Assembly: GCA_002409675.1 (NCBI GenBank)
Contig: DHOB01000022.1
Span: 1 to 9,210, forward strand
Origin: Ruminococcaceae bacterium UBA5401
Lineage (GTDB): Bacteria > Bacillota > Clostridia > Oscillospirales > Acutalibacteraceae
Direction of reading: 5' to 3'
DNA: 9,210 nt
The notes under the pieces are model-generated. The model worked only from the letters and a program-made list of their open reading frames with translations. It was not told the DNA's origin and searched no databases. A program made the translations under genes and the position numbers. Within the stretch, counting starts at the first letter, position 1, and every line of letters starts with the position of its first letter. This document shows positions 1-4,961 of this stretch, one piece after another.

Positions 1-351
1 TGGACGACGGGGGTTGCGGTCGGAAGCATCTTGGCCCGATAAAAGGGACTGCCCGAAAGCGTTTGCCGGGTGCAGAAAAGCCCTTTTCCCCTTTCCGCAC
101 CGGGAAACATCGGCCGGGATGTTCAGATTATTAAGCGAGCCTGTCGAAAGCGTACCCGGAGCGAGAAGAAAGCCTGCGATAACCGCCGGCTCCGTTTCGT
201 GGCCGCCGTAGGCGCGTAAGACACGGATGCGTCCGCCGTAGGCGCGAAAGACGCGGATGCGTCCGGGAGTTATCTTAAACCGTCCCGGCAAAGCGGGCCT
301 GTGGTTTTTGCCATTCCCCACGCCGGGCCGAAACGGGCACCGCCCGCGGCG
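1..351. other. Gene-free intergenic stretch
   Basis: I see no credible gene here. The short open frames are arginine- and proline-rich, lack ribosome-binding sites, and resemble nothing I know. The stretch holds the 30-bp tandem repeat at 203-262 and an imperfect inverted repeat of about 12 pairs with mismatches (66-78 with 92-104). It also holds the left arm of a hairpin that spans the lipoprotein stop codon (340-366). No T-rich tract follows that hairpin on the minus strand, so the lipoprotein gene has no clear intrinsic terminator. Confidence 0.6.
203..262. repeat. 30-bp tandem direct repeat, two copies
   Basis: Two adjacent 30-bp copies (203-232 and 233-262) begin CCGCCGTAGGCGCG and end CGGATGCGT. 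They differ at only two positions (217 against 247, and 223 against 253). No gene covers them. Their function is unknown; they could be a recent slippage duplication or the edge of an intergenic repeat family. Confidence 0.85.
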
Positions 352-366
352 TCACGCCGTGGGCGG
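340..366. repeat. GC-rich hairpin over the lipoprotein stop codon
   Basis: Positions 340-352 pair with 354-366: 13 complementary positions including one G:T. The innermost pairs must open to form a loop, leaving about 11 bp. The stem brackets the TGA stop at 352-354. No U-tract follows on the minus strand, so it is not a canonical terminator. It could protect the mRNA 3' end or act as a weak or factor-dependent termination site. Confidence 0.55.
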
Positions 367-882
367 GAAGGAACGGAACAGTTTTTTGATGTTCTCGGCG
401 TACGCCTTGTTTTTTTCGTCTGAAGAGGAATCCCGGAAAACCATCAGGTATTTGCCGCTGTCGGAAAGGACGGCGTCCACTTTTTCGTCCATCAGGGTGA
501 AACTGCCGCCGGACCTGACCTCCGAAAGGATGCGCCGCGCCGTCGCGTTCAGCTTAGCCGGGTCGAACTCATACAGCTCCAGCGTGACGTTGTCCTTGCC
601 GTTGTAGCCGTATTTGTACCGCACGCCGCTCTTCGCGCCGATGATGTCCGCGCGCATGGCGTCCGGGCTCCCGGAAACGGAAGCGCCGGCAACCAGATAT
701 TTCTGAAGGCCGGCCAGGGAATCTTCATATTGCCCCGCGCCCGCCGAAGCGGGCGCCGAAGAGGCTGCCTGCGAGGAGGCGGCTCCGGTGGAGGAAACCC
801 CGAACTCGCCCGCGCTGCAGGCGGAAAGCGCCGCGGCCAGCACGGCCGCCAGGATAACCGCTGTGATTTTTCTGATTTTCAT
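352..882 (-). CDS. Putative secreted lipoprotein, function unknown
   Basis: Predicted 176-residue exported lipoprotein. The N-terminus has basic residues (MKIRK), then a hydrophobic segment, then a lipobox ending LSAC with the lipidated cysteine at residue 22. Residues 23-50 are a Ser/Ala/Gly-rich linker typical of surface-tethered proteins. The folded part (about 51-170) contains IIGAKSGVRYKYGY and LELYEFDP; I recognise no named family. The start at 882 is preferred over an in-frame start near 1092 because the signal peptide begins there and GGCGGAG lies 11 nt upstream. A sigma-A promoter at 955-983 fits this start. Neighbours give no functional hint. Likely role: a small ligand-binding or envelope protein on the outer face of the membrane; this is inference only. 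Confidence 0.8.
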   Translation of the reverse strand: MKIRKITAVILAAVLAAALSACSAGEFGVSSTGAASSQAASSAPASAGAGQYEDSLAGLQKYLVAGASVSGSPDAMRADIIGAKSGVRYKYGYNGKDNVTLELYEFDPAKLNATARRILSEVRSGGSFTLMDEKVDAVLSDSGKYLMVFRDSSSDEKNKAYAENIKKLFRSFPPTA

Positions 883-916
883 GATTGACAAATCTCCGCC
901 CTTTTTCTCCGTATCC

Positions 917-944
917 GCCGGCCCCGCGCACCCGCAGGGCCGGC
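917..944 (-). promoter_or_regulatory. Hairpin in the lipoprotein 5' leader
   Basis: GCCGGCCC (917-924) and GGGCCGGC (937-944) form a perfect 8-bp GC stem with a 12-nt loop. It lies between the predicted transcription start (about 948) and the ribosome-binding site. No U-tract follows on the minus strand, so it is not a standard terminator. Sitting near the mRNA 5' end, it could stabilise the transcript. Confidence 0.55.
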
Positions 945-954
945 ATCTTTGTCT

Positions 955-983
955 ATTATCCGTTTTTTGCGCCCGTTTGTCAA
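955..983 (-). promoter_or_regulatory. Sigma-A promoter of the lipoprotein gene
   Basis: On the minus strand, TTGACA (978-983) is separated by 17 bp from GATAAT (955-960). This is a perfect -35 box and a 5/6 -10 box at ideal spacing. Predicted start is near 948, giving a leader of about 65 nt before the ATG at 882. Confidence 0.8.
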
Positions 984-1167
984 TCCCGCCCGGAAAGCGG
1001 AAAATCCGCCCGGTTTCCGCAGGCTCTTTCTGTCTTTCAACAGTTTCCACCGACTTATCAACATCTTGGTCTTGACAAATCCGGGGCAACAAGATGCTGG
1101 ACCCCGACGCTCAGATATCGGGACAATCCGTCCGAAAAGCGCGGCAAGGCGCCCGCCGCGCCGCCAT

Positions 1168-1195
1168 AAAAAAAGCCGCCTTCAAAAAGGCGGCT
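1168..1195 (-). terminator. Intrinsic terminator of the cold-shock gene
   Basis: On the minus strand, AGCCGCCTT and AAGGCGGCT (1174-1182 with 1187-1195) form a 9-bp stem closed by a 4-nt loop, followed directly by a run of seven T's. It lies 18 bp downstream of the cold-shock stop codon. Confidence 0.93.
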
Positions 1196-1213
1196 GCCGG
1201 GCAGGGCGGGCGT

Positions 1214-1426
1214 TTACGCCACGACCTGGACATTGACGGCGCGGAGCTTGCCGTTGCGGGAATCGGTCTCGGTGTCATAAGTGACCTTCTGGCCTTCGGA
1301 AAGCGTCTTGAACCCGTCCGACTGGATGGCCGAAAAATGCACGAAGACGTCGTCCCCGCCGTTGTCGTTGGAAATGAATCCGTACCCCTTGGCCTCGTTG
1401 AACCATTTTACTGTCCCGTTATTCAT
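1214..1426 (-). CDS. csp: Cold-shock protein, CspA/CspB family
   Basis: Single-domain cold-shock protein of 70 residues, the usual family length. It is a five-stranded OB-fold that binds single-stranded RNA or DNA and acts as a cytoplasmic RNA chaperone that melts secondary structure at low temperature. Both nucleic-acid-binding motifs are intact: RNP1 KGYGFI at 13-18 and RNP2 VFVHF at 27-31. The N-terminus NGTVKWFN is characteristic. The start is fixed by a strong GGAGGTG 7 nt upstream. The gene is monocistronic: a near-perfect promoter at 1555-1583 and a strong terminator at 1168-1195. Its leader of about 120 nt contains a large hairpin (1474-1525), consistent with the structured leaders known for temperature-regulated csp genes. 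Which paralogue it is cannot be told from sequence. Confidence 0.97.
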   Translation of the reverse strand: MNNGTVKWFNEAKGYGFISNDNGGDDVFVHFSAIQSDGFKTLSEGQKVTYDTETDSRNGKLRAVNVQVVA

Positions 1427-1473
1427 AAACAGGCACCTCCATAAATTTATCTGTATTCGTCTGCAGAAAAAAA

Positions 1474-1525
1474 CTCACATTTTTTGTAAACATTCACAGT
1501 GTGAAAGGCTTACAAAAAATGTGAG
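1474..1525 (-). promoter_or_regulatory. Structured csp leader: nested hairpin with U-tract
   Basis: CTCACATTTTTTGTAA (1474-1489) and its exact reverse complement (1510-1525) form a 16-bp perfect stem. Inside the 20-nt loop is a second palindrome, TTCACA-G-TGTGAA (1493-1505). In the csp transcript the stem is followed at once by seven U's. The element starts about 23 nt after the predicted transcription start and ends about 50 nt before the ATG. This is the layout of an attenuator or an RNA thermosensor. The stem is mostly A:U pairs, so its stability should depend on temperature. It is also symmetric enough to be a DNA-protein site. Confidence 0.6.
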
Positions 1526-1554
1526 GCAATTCGTACATCTGGAATACGAGGCAA

Positions 1555-1583
1555 AGTATAGCACACCCGCCCGCGCATGTCAA
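1555..1583 (-). promoter_or_regulatory. Sigma-A promoter of csp
   Basis: On the minus strand, TTGACA (1578-1583), a 17-bp spacer and TATACT (1555-1560). Predicted transcription start is near 1548, giving a 5' leader of about 120 nt. Confidence 0.88.
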
Positions 1584-1613
1584 GAAAAATCGGAACTTCG
1601 GGGCGCCCCGGAG
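1584..1613 (-). terminator. Possible weak terminator of the DUF308 gene
   Basis: A GC palindrome (core CGGGGCGCCCCG at 1599-1610, extended to 1596-1613 with one G:T) starts 3 bp after the DUF308 stop codon. On the minus strand it is followed by TTCCGATTTTTC. The T-run is offset by about 7 nt, so termination may be partial. It lies directly before the -35 box of the csp promoter. Confidence 0.4.
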
Positions 1614-1615
1614 CG

Positions 1616-2170
1616 CTATTCTTTTCTGCCGGACGACTTTGTGACGTTCAGGACGGAAAACAGGCTGACGAGGTCCGTCGCACCGCCGATAATCAGGAAC
1701 ACGCCCGAAACGAGCACCAGGGCTCTGGCGGTCGAAAACGGGTTGAGCAGGACGATGACCCCAAGAATCAGGGTGAGCAGGCCGAGCGCCAGAAGGACCA
1801 GCTTTCTCTGCGGCTGAAAATGCCACAGGTCCATGGCGCTCTGGACCGCCAGAATGCCGTTGAGAATCAGCGCGCCGCCGAGGAGCACATAGAGGATGGA
1901 GACGATGACCTGGGGCCGGGCCAGCATGAAAATTCCCAGGACCGCAAGGACCACGCCGCCCGCGAGGCTGTTGCTGAAAGGCCTGTCGTATTTCCGGGAA
2001 GAAAAGAATTCGACAATTCTGATGGCGCCGACGATGAGCGCCCCCATGGCGATCACCCGCACGATCACGTCCACGGCGGTGCCCGGCCAGAGCACAAAGA
2101 AAATACCAATCAGAAGATAGCACAGCGCGAGAATCAGGCTCTGGCGCCTGAGCGAAGACAGAAAATCCAT
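1616..2170 (-). CDS. HdeD-like (DUF308) integral membrane protein
   Basis: 184-residue polytopic membrane protein of the HdeD/DUF308 family. Six hydrophobic segments are visible at roughly 11-28, 32-52, 69-84, 87-108, 123-142 and 146-168. They form three two-helix repeats, each with a proline turn after its first helix (WPG 28-30, RPQ 85-87, NPF 143-145), the signature layout of the family. E. coli HdeD is linked to acid resistance; for Firmicute members the biochemical role is unknown, so I do not assign one. The ATG at 2170 is chosen over an upstream in-frame start at 2218 because GGGAGGG lies at proper spacing and residue 1 then directly precedes the amphipathic start of helix 1. The tail (KSSGRKE) is basic. 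Its own promoter is at 2238-2266. Confidence 0.85.
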   Translation of the reverse strand: MDFLSSLRRQSLILALCYLLIGIFFVLWPGTAVDVIVRVIAMGALIVGAIRIVEFFSSRKYDRPFSNSLAGGVVLAVLGIFMLARPQVIVSILYVLLGGALILNGILAVQSAMDLWHFQPQRKLVLLALGLLTLILGVIVLLNPFSTARALVLVSGVFLIIGGATDLVSLFSVLNVTKSSGRKE

Positions 2171-2237
2171 CGAGGTCCCTCCCGTCGGATTCGGACGCGG
2201 CATTTTTCCCGCTTTCAATTATATTTATATATTTATT

Positions 2238-2266
2238 ATTGTATGCCGGAAAGGGAGCCGCGTCAA
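2238..2266 (-). promoter_or_regulatory. Sigma-A promoter of the DUF308 gene
   Basis: On the minus strand, TTGACG (2261-2266), a 17-bp spacer and TACAAT (2238-2243). Predicted start is near 2231, giving a leader of about 60 nt. It diverges from the dehydrogenase promoter about 120 bp away. Confidence 0.8.
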
Positions 2267-2386
2267 GGACGGGGAAAGTAAAAAGGGGACCGCAGGCGAA
2301 GCCGATCTGAACATCCCAATGTTTTCCACATCTTCTTCTGAAAATATTAAAGTTCAACAAAAATTTTCCGCTTATCAGGAAGCCCA

Positions 2387-2415
2387 TTGACAGGGTATTG
2401 GGAAAATGCTATAAA
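2387..2415 (+). promoter_or_regulatory. Sigma-A promoter of the dehydrogenase gene
   Basis: TTGACA (2387-2392), a 17-bp spacer and TATAAA (2410-2415). A TG one base before the -10 box (2407-2408) makes it an extended -10 promoter. Predicted start is near 2422, so the leader is about 140 nt. Confidence 0.88.
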
Positions 2416-2453
2416 TAGAGAAATGAAAAAGCCGGGACGGCAGCTTCGGAAAA

Positions 2454-2490
2454 GCCCCTTCCATCCCTTTTAAGGGGGATTGGAAGGGGC
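2454..2490 (+). promoter_or_regulatory. Strong hairpin in the dehydrogenase 5' leader
   Basis: GCCCCTTCCA (2454-2463) pairs perfectly with TGGAAGGGGC (2481-2490). Four more pairs (2464-2467 with 2476-2479) continue the stem past a one-base bulge at 2480. A small GCCG/CGGC hairpin (2431-2441) precedes it. A T-rich stretch (TTCGTTTTTA, 2501-2510) follows only about 10 nt later, so it is not a classical terminator. It sits within the leader between promoter and ribosome-binding site and may control stability or elongation. Confidence 0.6.
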
Positions 2491-2563
2491 TCACCGTATA
2501 TTCGTTTTTACATCCACACCCCGCGGCCCCGGCCCCAATTTCACTCGGGAGGAGAGATCGGTC

Positions 2564-3523
2564 ATGCCGGCTGCAAGAAGAAAAATCGTGATTGTCGGAG
2601 CGGGCCACGTCGGCTCGCATGTGGGCTACGCCCTCGCCACACAGGGCCTGGCGGAAGAGATCGTTTTCATCGACATCGACAAAAAGAAAGCGCAGGCGCA
2701 GGCGCTGGATATTTACGACTCCACCGTCTATCTGCGGCGGCGCACCCTTGTTCGGGCCGGGGGATACGCCGACGCGCGCGACGCGGACCTGCTCGTGATT
2801 GCGGCCGGCCCCCTGCCGGATTTGAAAAGGAACCAGACCCGCATGGACACCCCGCAGGAAACGGTCGCCGCCCTCAAGGACGTGGTGGCGAATATCCGGG
2901 AATCCGGCTTCGCGGGGATTATCCTCGACATCTCCAATCCGGCGGACGTGATCACGCACTACGTGCAGAACCGGCTGGGGTACCCGCCGAAGAAAATCCT
3001 CTCCACCAGCACCACCCTCGATTCCGCGCGGCTGCGCAGGGCGCTTTCGGAGGCGTTCGGAATCGACCAGAAGTCCGTCTACGCCTACGTTCTCGGGGAG
3101 CACGGCGAAAGTCAGATGGTCCCCTGGTCCGCCGTGACGATTGCGGGGAAGCCGGTCCTCGAGCTGATTGCGGAAAAGCCCGAAAAATACGGAAAGCTCG
3201 ACCTGGACGCCGTCGCGGCGGACGGCAGGGCGGGCGGATGGCGCGTCCTCGCCGGAAAAGGTTCGACGGAGTTCGGCATCGGGACCGCGGCCGCGGAAGT
3301 CATCCGGGCCATCCTGTGCGACGAAAAGCGGGTCCTTCCGGTCTCTACCCTGCTGGACGGCGAGTACGGCCAGAAGGACGTTTACGCCAGCGTCCCCGCC
3401 GTTCTGGGCCGCGGCGGCGTGGAGGGAATCCTCGAGCTGCATCTGACGGAGCCGGAGCAGCGCCGGTTCAGCCATTCCTGCGACGTCATGAGGAAGAATT
3501 ACCGCACCGCGCTGTCGCTTTAA
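2564..3523 (+). CDS. L-2-hydroxyacid dehydrogenase, LDH/HicDH-type
   Basis: 319-residue NAD-dependent dehydrogenase of the lactate/malate superfamily, which reduces 2-oxoacids to L-2-hydroxyacids in the cytoplasm. The Rossmann motif is G12-A-G14-H-V-G17, with D37 (VFID) placed to bind NAD ribose. Catalytic residues match the family: R93 (QTRMD), N125 (ISNP), the D153/R156 pair in TLDSARLR, and H180 in GEHGESQ. The specificity loop is not the classical QKPGETR. It reads PLPDLKRNQTR, two residues longer and without the Gln that favours pyruvate. GEHGESQ, GWRVLAGKG and ESGFAGI recall L-2-hydroxyisocaproate dehydrogenase more than classical Ldh. Substrate may be a bulkier 2-oxoacid (for example from branched-chain amino acids); plain lactate dehydrogenase is still possible. 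The start at 2564 has GGGAGGAG at good spacing. Monocistronic, with own promoter and terminator. Confidence 0.88.
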   Translation: MPAARRKIVIVGAGHVGSHVGYALATQGLAEEIVFIDIDKKKAQAQALDIYDSTVYLRRRTLVRAGGYADARDADLLVIAAGPLPDLKRNQTRMDTPQETVAALKDVVANIRESGFAGIILDISNPADVITHYVQNRLGYPPKKILSTSTTLDSARLRRALSEAFGIDQKSVYAYVLGEHGESQMVPWSAVTIAGKPVLELIAEKPEKYGKLDLDAVAADGRAGGWRVLAGKGSTEFGIGTAAAEVIRAILCDEKRVLPVSTLLDGEYGQKDVYASVPAVLGRGGVEGILELHLTEPEQRRFSHSCDVMRKNYRTALSL

Positions 3524-3549
3524 ATCTTTAAAAGTCTTTCTGCGAAGGA

Positions 3550-3578
3550 GTTCCCGCTGCACGCGGGAGCCTTTTTTT
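3550..3578 (+). terminator. Intrinsic terminator of the dehydrogenase gene
   Basis: GTTCCCGC (3550-3557) and GCGGGAGC (3563-3570) form an 8-bp stem (one G:T) with loop TGCAC, followed by C and seven T's. Its T-tract runs into the stop codon of the convergent toxin gene at 3577-3579. Confidence 0.92.
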
Positions 3579-3843
3579 AAGCCGTATAATGTCCCCTGCA
3601 CTCGGCGATTTCAATATCGCCGTTTTCCCGGATTCTGTAGACAAGGCGATTTGCCATGTCGATGCGCCTGCTCCACCATCCGGTCAGGTTCCCCCGGAGC
3701 GGCTCCGGCTTCCCGATCCCATGGAAAGCATCCCTTGCAATATCCCGCAGTATCAGATTGATCCTGCGGAGAACGTTTTTATTTTCCTTCTGCCAGAAAA
3801 CATAGTCGCTCCAGGCTTCCGGCAGAAATATCAGATTATTCAT
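3577..3843 (-). CDS. yoeB: Type II toxin, YoeB/Txe family mRNA interferase
   Basis: 88-residue toxin closely resembling E. coli YoeB, a ribosome-dependent endoribonuclease that cleaves mRNA at the A-site when its antitoxin is degraded. Shared blocks are AWSDYVFWQ, GKPEPLRGNL, WWSRRI and NRLVYRI. The catalytic residues are present by alignment: E47 (E46 in YoeB), R66 (R65), and H85-Y86 (H83-Y84) near the C-terminus. It therefore looks complete and active. The ATG at 3843 overlaps the antitoxin 3' end by 8 nt, implying translational coupling. An in-frame TTG at 3858 would add five residues, but family members begin with the MxLIF strand, so 3843 is preferred. The GGAG only 1 nt before this ATG is too close to be an efficient site, which also argues for coupling. 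The stop codon abuts the neighbour's terminator. Confidence 0.93.
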   Translation of the reverse strand: MNNLIFLPEAWSDYVFWQKENKNVLRRINLILRDIARDAFHGIGKPEPLRGNLTGWWSRRIDMANRLVYRIRENGDIEIAECRGHYTA

Positions 3844-4108
3844 GCTCCATTTTTTCAAGTTCGTCCATGTTTTTCACTACCGGCTTGCTTTTCCCCGCTT
3901 CGTAATCCCCGATTGCTTTTTTCAGATGTGCCTGATTTTCAGCGGAATAGAACGGGTCCACCTTCAGGTCAAACGGGATTCCTCCGCAGCGCACCACCTG
4001 CCTGTAAAATACGTTGGTGGCGGTCGACATGGAAAGTCCCAGCTCAGAAAAGATACGCTCGGCCTCTCGCTTTATCCGGTCATCCACCCGGATGTTGACG
4101 TTCGCCAT
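3836..4108 (-). CDS. RelB/DinJ-family antitoxin
   Basis: 90-residue antitoxin of the RelB/DinJ ribbon-helix-helix family. The N-terminal part, MANVNIRVDDRIKREAERIF, followed by the LGLSMSTATNVFYRQVV stretch (about 24-40), matches the DNA-binding and dimerisation half of that family. The acidic, Lys/Glu-rich C-terminus (about 60-90, ending MEHE) should wrap and neutralise the toxin. GIPFDLK (43-49) is typical of DinJ-like proteins. The start at 4108 has a purine-rich site (GAGGGGTGAAGGG) just upstream. It is first in the operon, as usual for antitoxins, and the toxin ATG overlaps its stop codon. The complex probably represses its own promoter, which carries palindromes over the -10 and -35 boxes. 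A RelB/DinJ-type antitoxin with a YoeB-type toxin differs from the textbook YefM-YoeB pairing. Confidence 0.92.
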   Translation of the reverse strand: MANVNIRVDDRIKREAERIFSELGLSMSTATNVFYRQVVRCGGIPFDLKVDPFYSAENQAHLKKAIGDYEAGKSKPVVKNMDELEKMEHE

Positions 4109-4127
4109 TCCCTTCACCCCTCTCGCT

Positions 4128-4164
4128 CATATTATATGTGAAATATATTGTATTTGTCAATATA
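4128..4164 (-). promoter_or_regulatory. Toxin-antitoxin promoter with candidate operators
   Basis: On the minus strand, TTGACA (4155-4160) and TATAAT (4131-4136) are both perfect, with an 18-bp spacer. An 11-bp perfect palindrome, CATAT-T-ATATG (4128-4138), covers the -10 box. A second inverted repeat, TATATTG (4144-4150) with CAATATA (4158-4164), covers the -35 region. This is the expected arrangement for autorepression by a ribbon-helix-helix antitoxin. The stretch is far richer in A+T than its surroundings. Confidence 0.8.
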
Positions 4165-4292
4165 AATATTTACATATGCAACACATTAGCAGCCTGCTGA
4201 AACCCTATTCCAACTCTTGGGCTGCCTCTTAAAACTGGCCAGCCCGGCTTTATCCCTGTAAAAAATATCGAAAAGCCTTCGAGATTGACGCG

Positions 4293-4339
4293 GCGACGGA
4301 AGCGGTGCAGATGTCCAAGATAAAGGTATCGAAAAAGCC
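4293..4339. repeat. Imperfect ~47-bp direct repeat, copy A
   Basis: This copy shares GGAAGCGGTGC, then CCAAGA, AGGTATC and AAAAAGCC with copy B at 4455-4502, with scattered substitutions and one indel. It lies outside the first tandem unit, whereas copy B lies inside it. That suggests an older, decayed layer of the array. Confidence 0.7.
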
Positions 4340-4372
4340 CCGATACGCGAATTGCGTGTCGAGGCTCTCGAC

Positions 4373-4620
4373 CGGCGGACACATCGGGACCCGGGTGTTC
4401 CCAGCCTTCCCCGCGTTCCGCGGGCGCAAAGCGCCTTTCGCGCCTGCGGCGGCCGCGAAGGAAGCGGTGCGGGCATCCCAAGACAGAGGTATCCAAAAAG
4501 CCGCGGGCGGTTCTCCGGGCGCTCAGACAGGGCTCGTCTTTTCCCCTTTTTTTGCGCCGGGGTTCAAGTGCGCGATAATTCCACCAAAAGAGAGGCACCC
4601 TCAAAAGGGTGCCTCTCTTT
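4373..4620 (-). repeat. Tandem unit 1 (most degenerate)
   Basis: Begins with a decayed tRNA-Val 3'-end copy (two mismatches visible in its first 20 bp). It shares the GTGTTCCCAG...TTCCCCGCGTTCCGCG block and the CTCAGACAGGGCTCGTC...GCGCCGGGGTTC block with units 2 and 3, but carries about 76 extra bp between them. It ends in the hairpin at 4580-4627. Confidence 0.8.
4455..4502. repeat. Imperfect ~48-bp direct repeat, copy B
   Basis: Partner of 4293-4339. It sits inside the extra ~76 bp that make the first tandem unit longer than the other two, so this segment looks inserted into, or deleted from, the unit body. Confidence 0.7.
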
Positions 4621-4627
4621 TGGTGGA
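4580..4627 (-). terminator. 22-bp perfect hairpin between units 1 and 2
   Basis: Positions 4580-4601 pair without mismatch with 4606-4627; the loop is 4 nt (CAAA on the plus strand). On the minus strand it begins with TCCACCA, the same bases as the tRNA-Val 3' end, and its distal arm ends CTTTTGGTGGA. The T-run is inside the stem rather than after it. It may act as a terminator like the one after tRNA-Val, but the geometry is unusual. Confidence 0.75.
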
Positions 4628-4792
4628 CACATCGGGACTCGGGTGTTCCCAGTCTTCCCCGCGTTCCGCGAGTCCCTCTGGTTCTCCGGGCGCTCAGACA
4701 GGGCTCGTCTTTTTCCCTTTCCTTGCGCCGGGGTTCAAGTGCGCGAAGATTCCAAACCAAAGAAAAGTACCCCGCGAGGGGGTACTTTTCTT
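4621..4792 (-). repeat. Tandem unit 2 (172 bp)
   Basis: The 116-bp block 4621-4736 matches 4793-4908 of unit 3 without length change and with only about eight substitutions. It consists of the tRNA-Val 3'-end copy (4621-4641) and a conserved body. Beyond GGGGTTC the sequence resembles unit 1 (AAGTGCGCGA) but not unit 3. An 8-bp inverted repeat (GGGACTCG 4634-4641 with CGAGTCCC 4669-4676) joins the tRNA-derived part to the body. Confidence 0.92.
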
Positions 4793-4796
4793 TGGT
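4756..4796 (-). terminator. 18-bp perfect hairpin between units 2 and 3
   Basis: Positions 4756-4773 pair without mismatch with 4779-4796; the loop is GCGAG. The core (AAGAAAAGTACCCC) differs completely from the hairpin after unit 1, while the outer CCA...TGG bases are kept. Confidence 0.75.
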
Positions 4797-4961
4797 GGAC
4801 ACATCGGGACTCGGGTGTTCTCAGTTTTCCCCGCGTTCCGCGAGTCCCTCTGGTTCTCCAAGCGCTCAGACAGGGCTCGTCTTTTCTCCTTTTTTTGCGC
4901 CGGGGTTCTCCTCCATGATGAATCGCCAATAAAAATGCACCCTTTGCGGGTGCGTTTTTAT
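4793..4961 (-). repeat. Tandem unit 3 (169 bp), next to tRNA-Val
   Basis: Same build as unit 2: a tRNA-Val 3'-end copy (4793-4813) and a conserved body to 4908, then unrelated sequence (TCCTCCATGATGAATCG) before the hairpin that follows the genuine tRNA-Val. The 8-bp GGGACTCG / CGAGTCCC inverted repeat is conserved here too. Confidence 0.92.

Larger units (their letters stand above)
883..1213. other. Intergenic region between lipoprotein and cold-shock genes
   Basis: No gene is supported. It contains the lipoprotein leader hairpin and promoter. A 7-bp inverted repeat pairs CATCTTG at 1062-1068 with CAAGATG at 1090-1096. A GC hairpin pairs GCGCGGC at 1139-1145 with GCCGCGC at 1155-1161. The cold-shock terminator lies at 1168-1195. 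Overlapping open frames on both strands here lack ribosome-binding sites and recognisable sequence. Confidence 0.6.
2171..2563. other. Divergent intergenic region, DUF308 gene / dehydrogenase
   Basis: No gene is supported in these 393 bp. It holds two divergent sigma-A promoters (2238-2266 minus and 2387-2415 plus) and the long plus-strand leader of the dehydrogenase gene with a strong hairpin (2454-2490). An in-frame upstream start for the dehydrogenase at 2480 lies inside the hairpin and has no ribosome-binding site. The 120 bp between the promoters show no strong palindrome. Confidence 0.6.
4165..4961. other. Gene-free repeat region downstream of tRNA-Val
   Basis: About 800 bp with no believable gene. 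Open frames run through it on both strands only because the repeats are GC-rich; they have no ribosome-binding sites and their peptides repeat with the DNA. The content is an imperfect repeat pair of about 47 bp (4293-4339 and 4455-4502) and three tandem units, each carrying a tRNA-Val 3'-end copy (4373, 4621 and 4793). Hairpins separate the units and the last copy from tRNA-Val. A hairpin at 4341-4361 (CGATACGC with GCGTGTCG, one G:T) is followed on the minus strand by GGGGCTTTTT and could be a further terminator. Confidence 0.7.

Noticed and set aside
1055..1063. DnaA box (TTATCAACA), with another DnaA-like site near 2322-2330
   Set aside because: Single, imperfect, widely separated copies with no cluster, no AT-rich unwinding element and no dnaA nearby. 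Not an origin.
2343..2360. Rex (redox repressor) operator upstream of the dehydrogenase promoter
   Set aside because: Only the right half (TCAACAA) resembles the TTAACAA half-site. The left half matches poorly, so a Rex site is not supported.
1494..2387. 297-residue minus-strand frame overlapping the DUF308 gene
   Set aside because: A different frame of the same strand, Arg/Pro-rich, running through the csp promoter and leader. The DUF308 frame has the hydrophobic helices and start signal.
2375..3601. 408-residue open frame on the minus strand, opposite the dehydrogenase gene
   Set aside because: It is antisense to a gene with all catalytic motifs, covers its promoter, leader and terminator, and has no recognisable domain.
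4170..4802. 210-residue minus-strand frame through the tandem array
   Set aside because: Its peptide repeats only because the DNA repeats. It runs through tRNA-derived sequence and long hairpins and has no start signal.
4165..4961. CRISPR array
   Set aside because: The units are about 170 bp, carry long conserved bodies and tRNA-derived ends, and show no short repeat with unique spacers of constant length.
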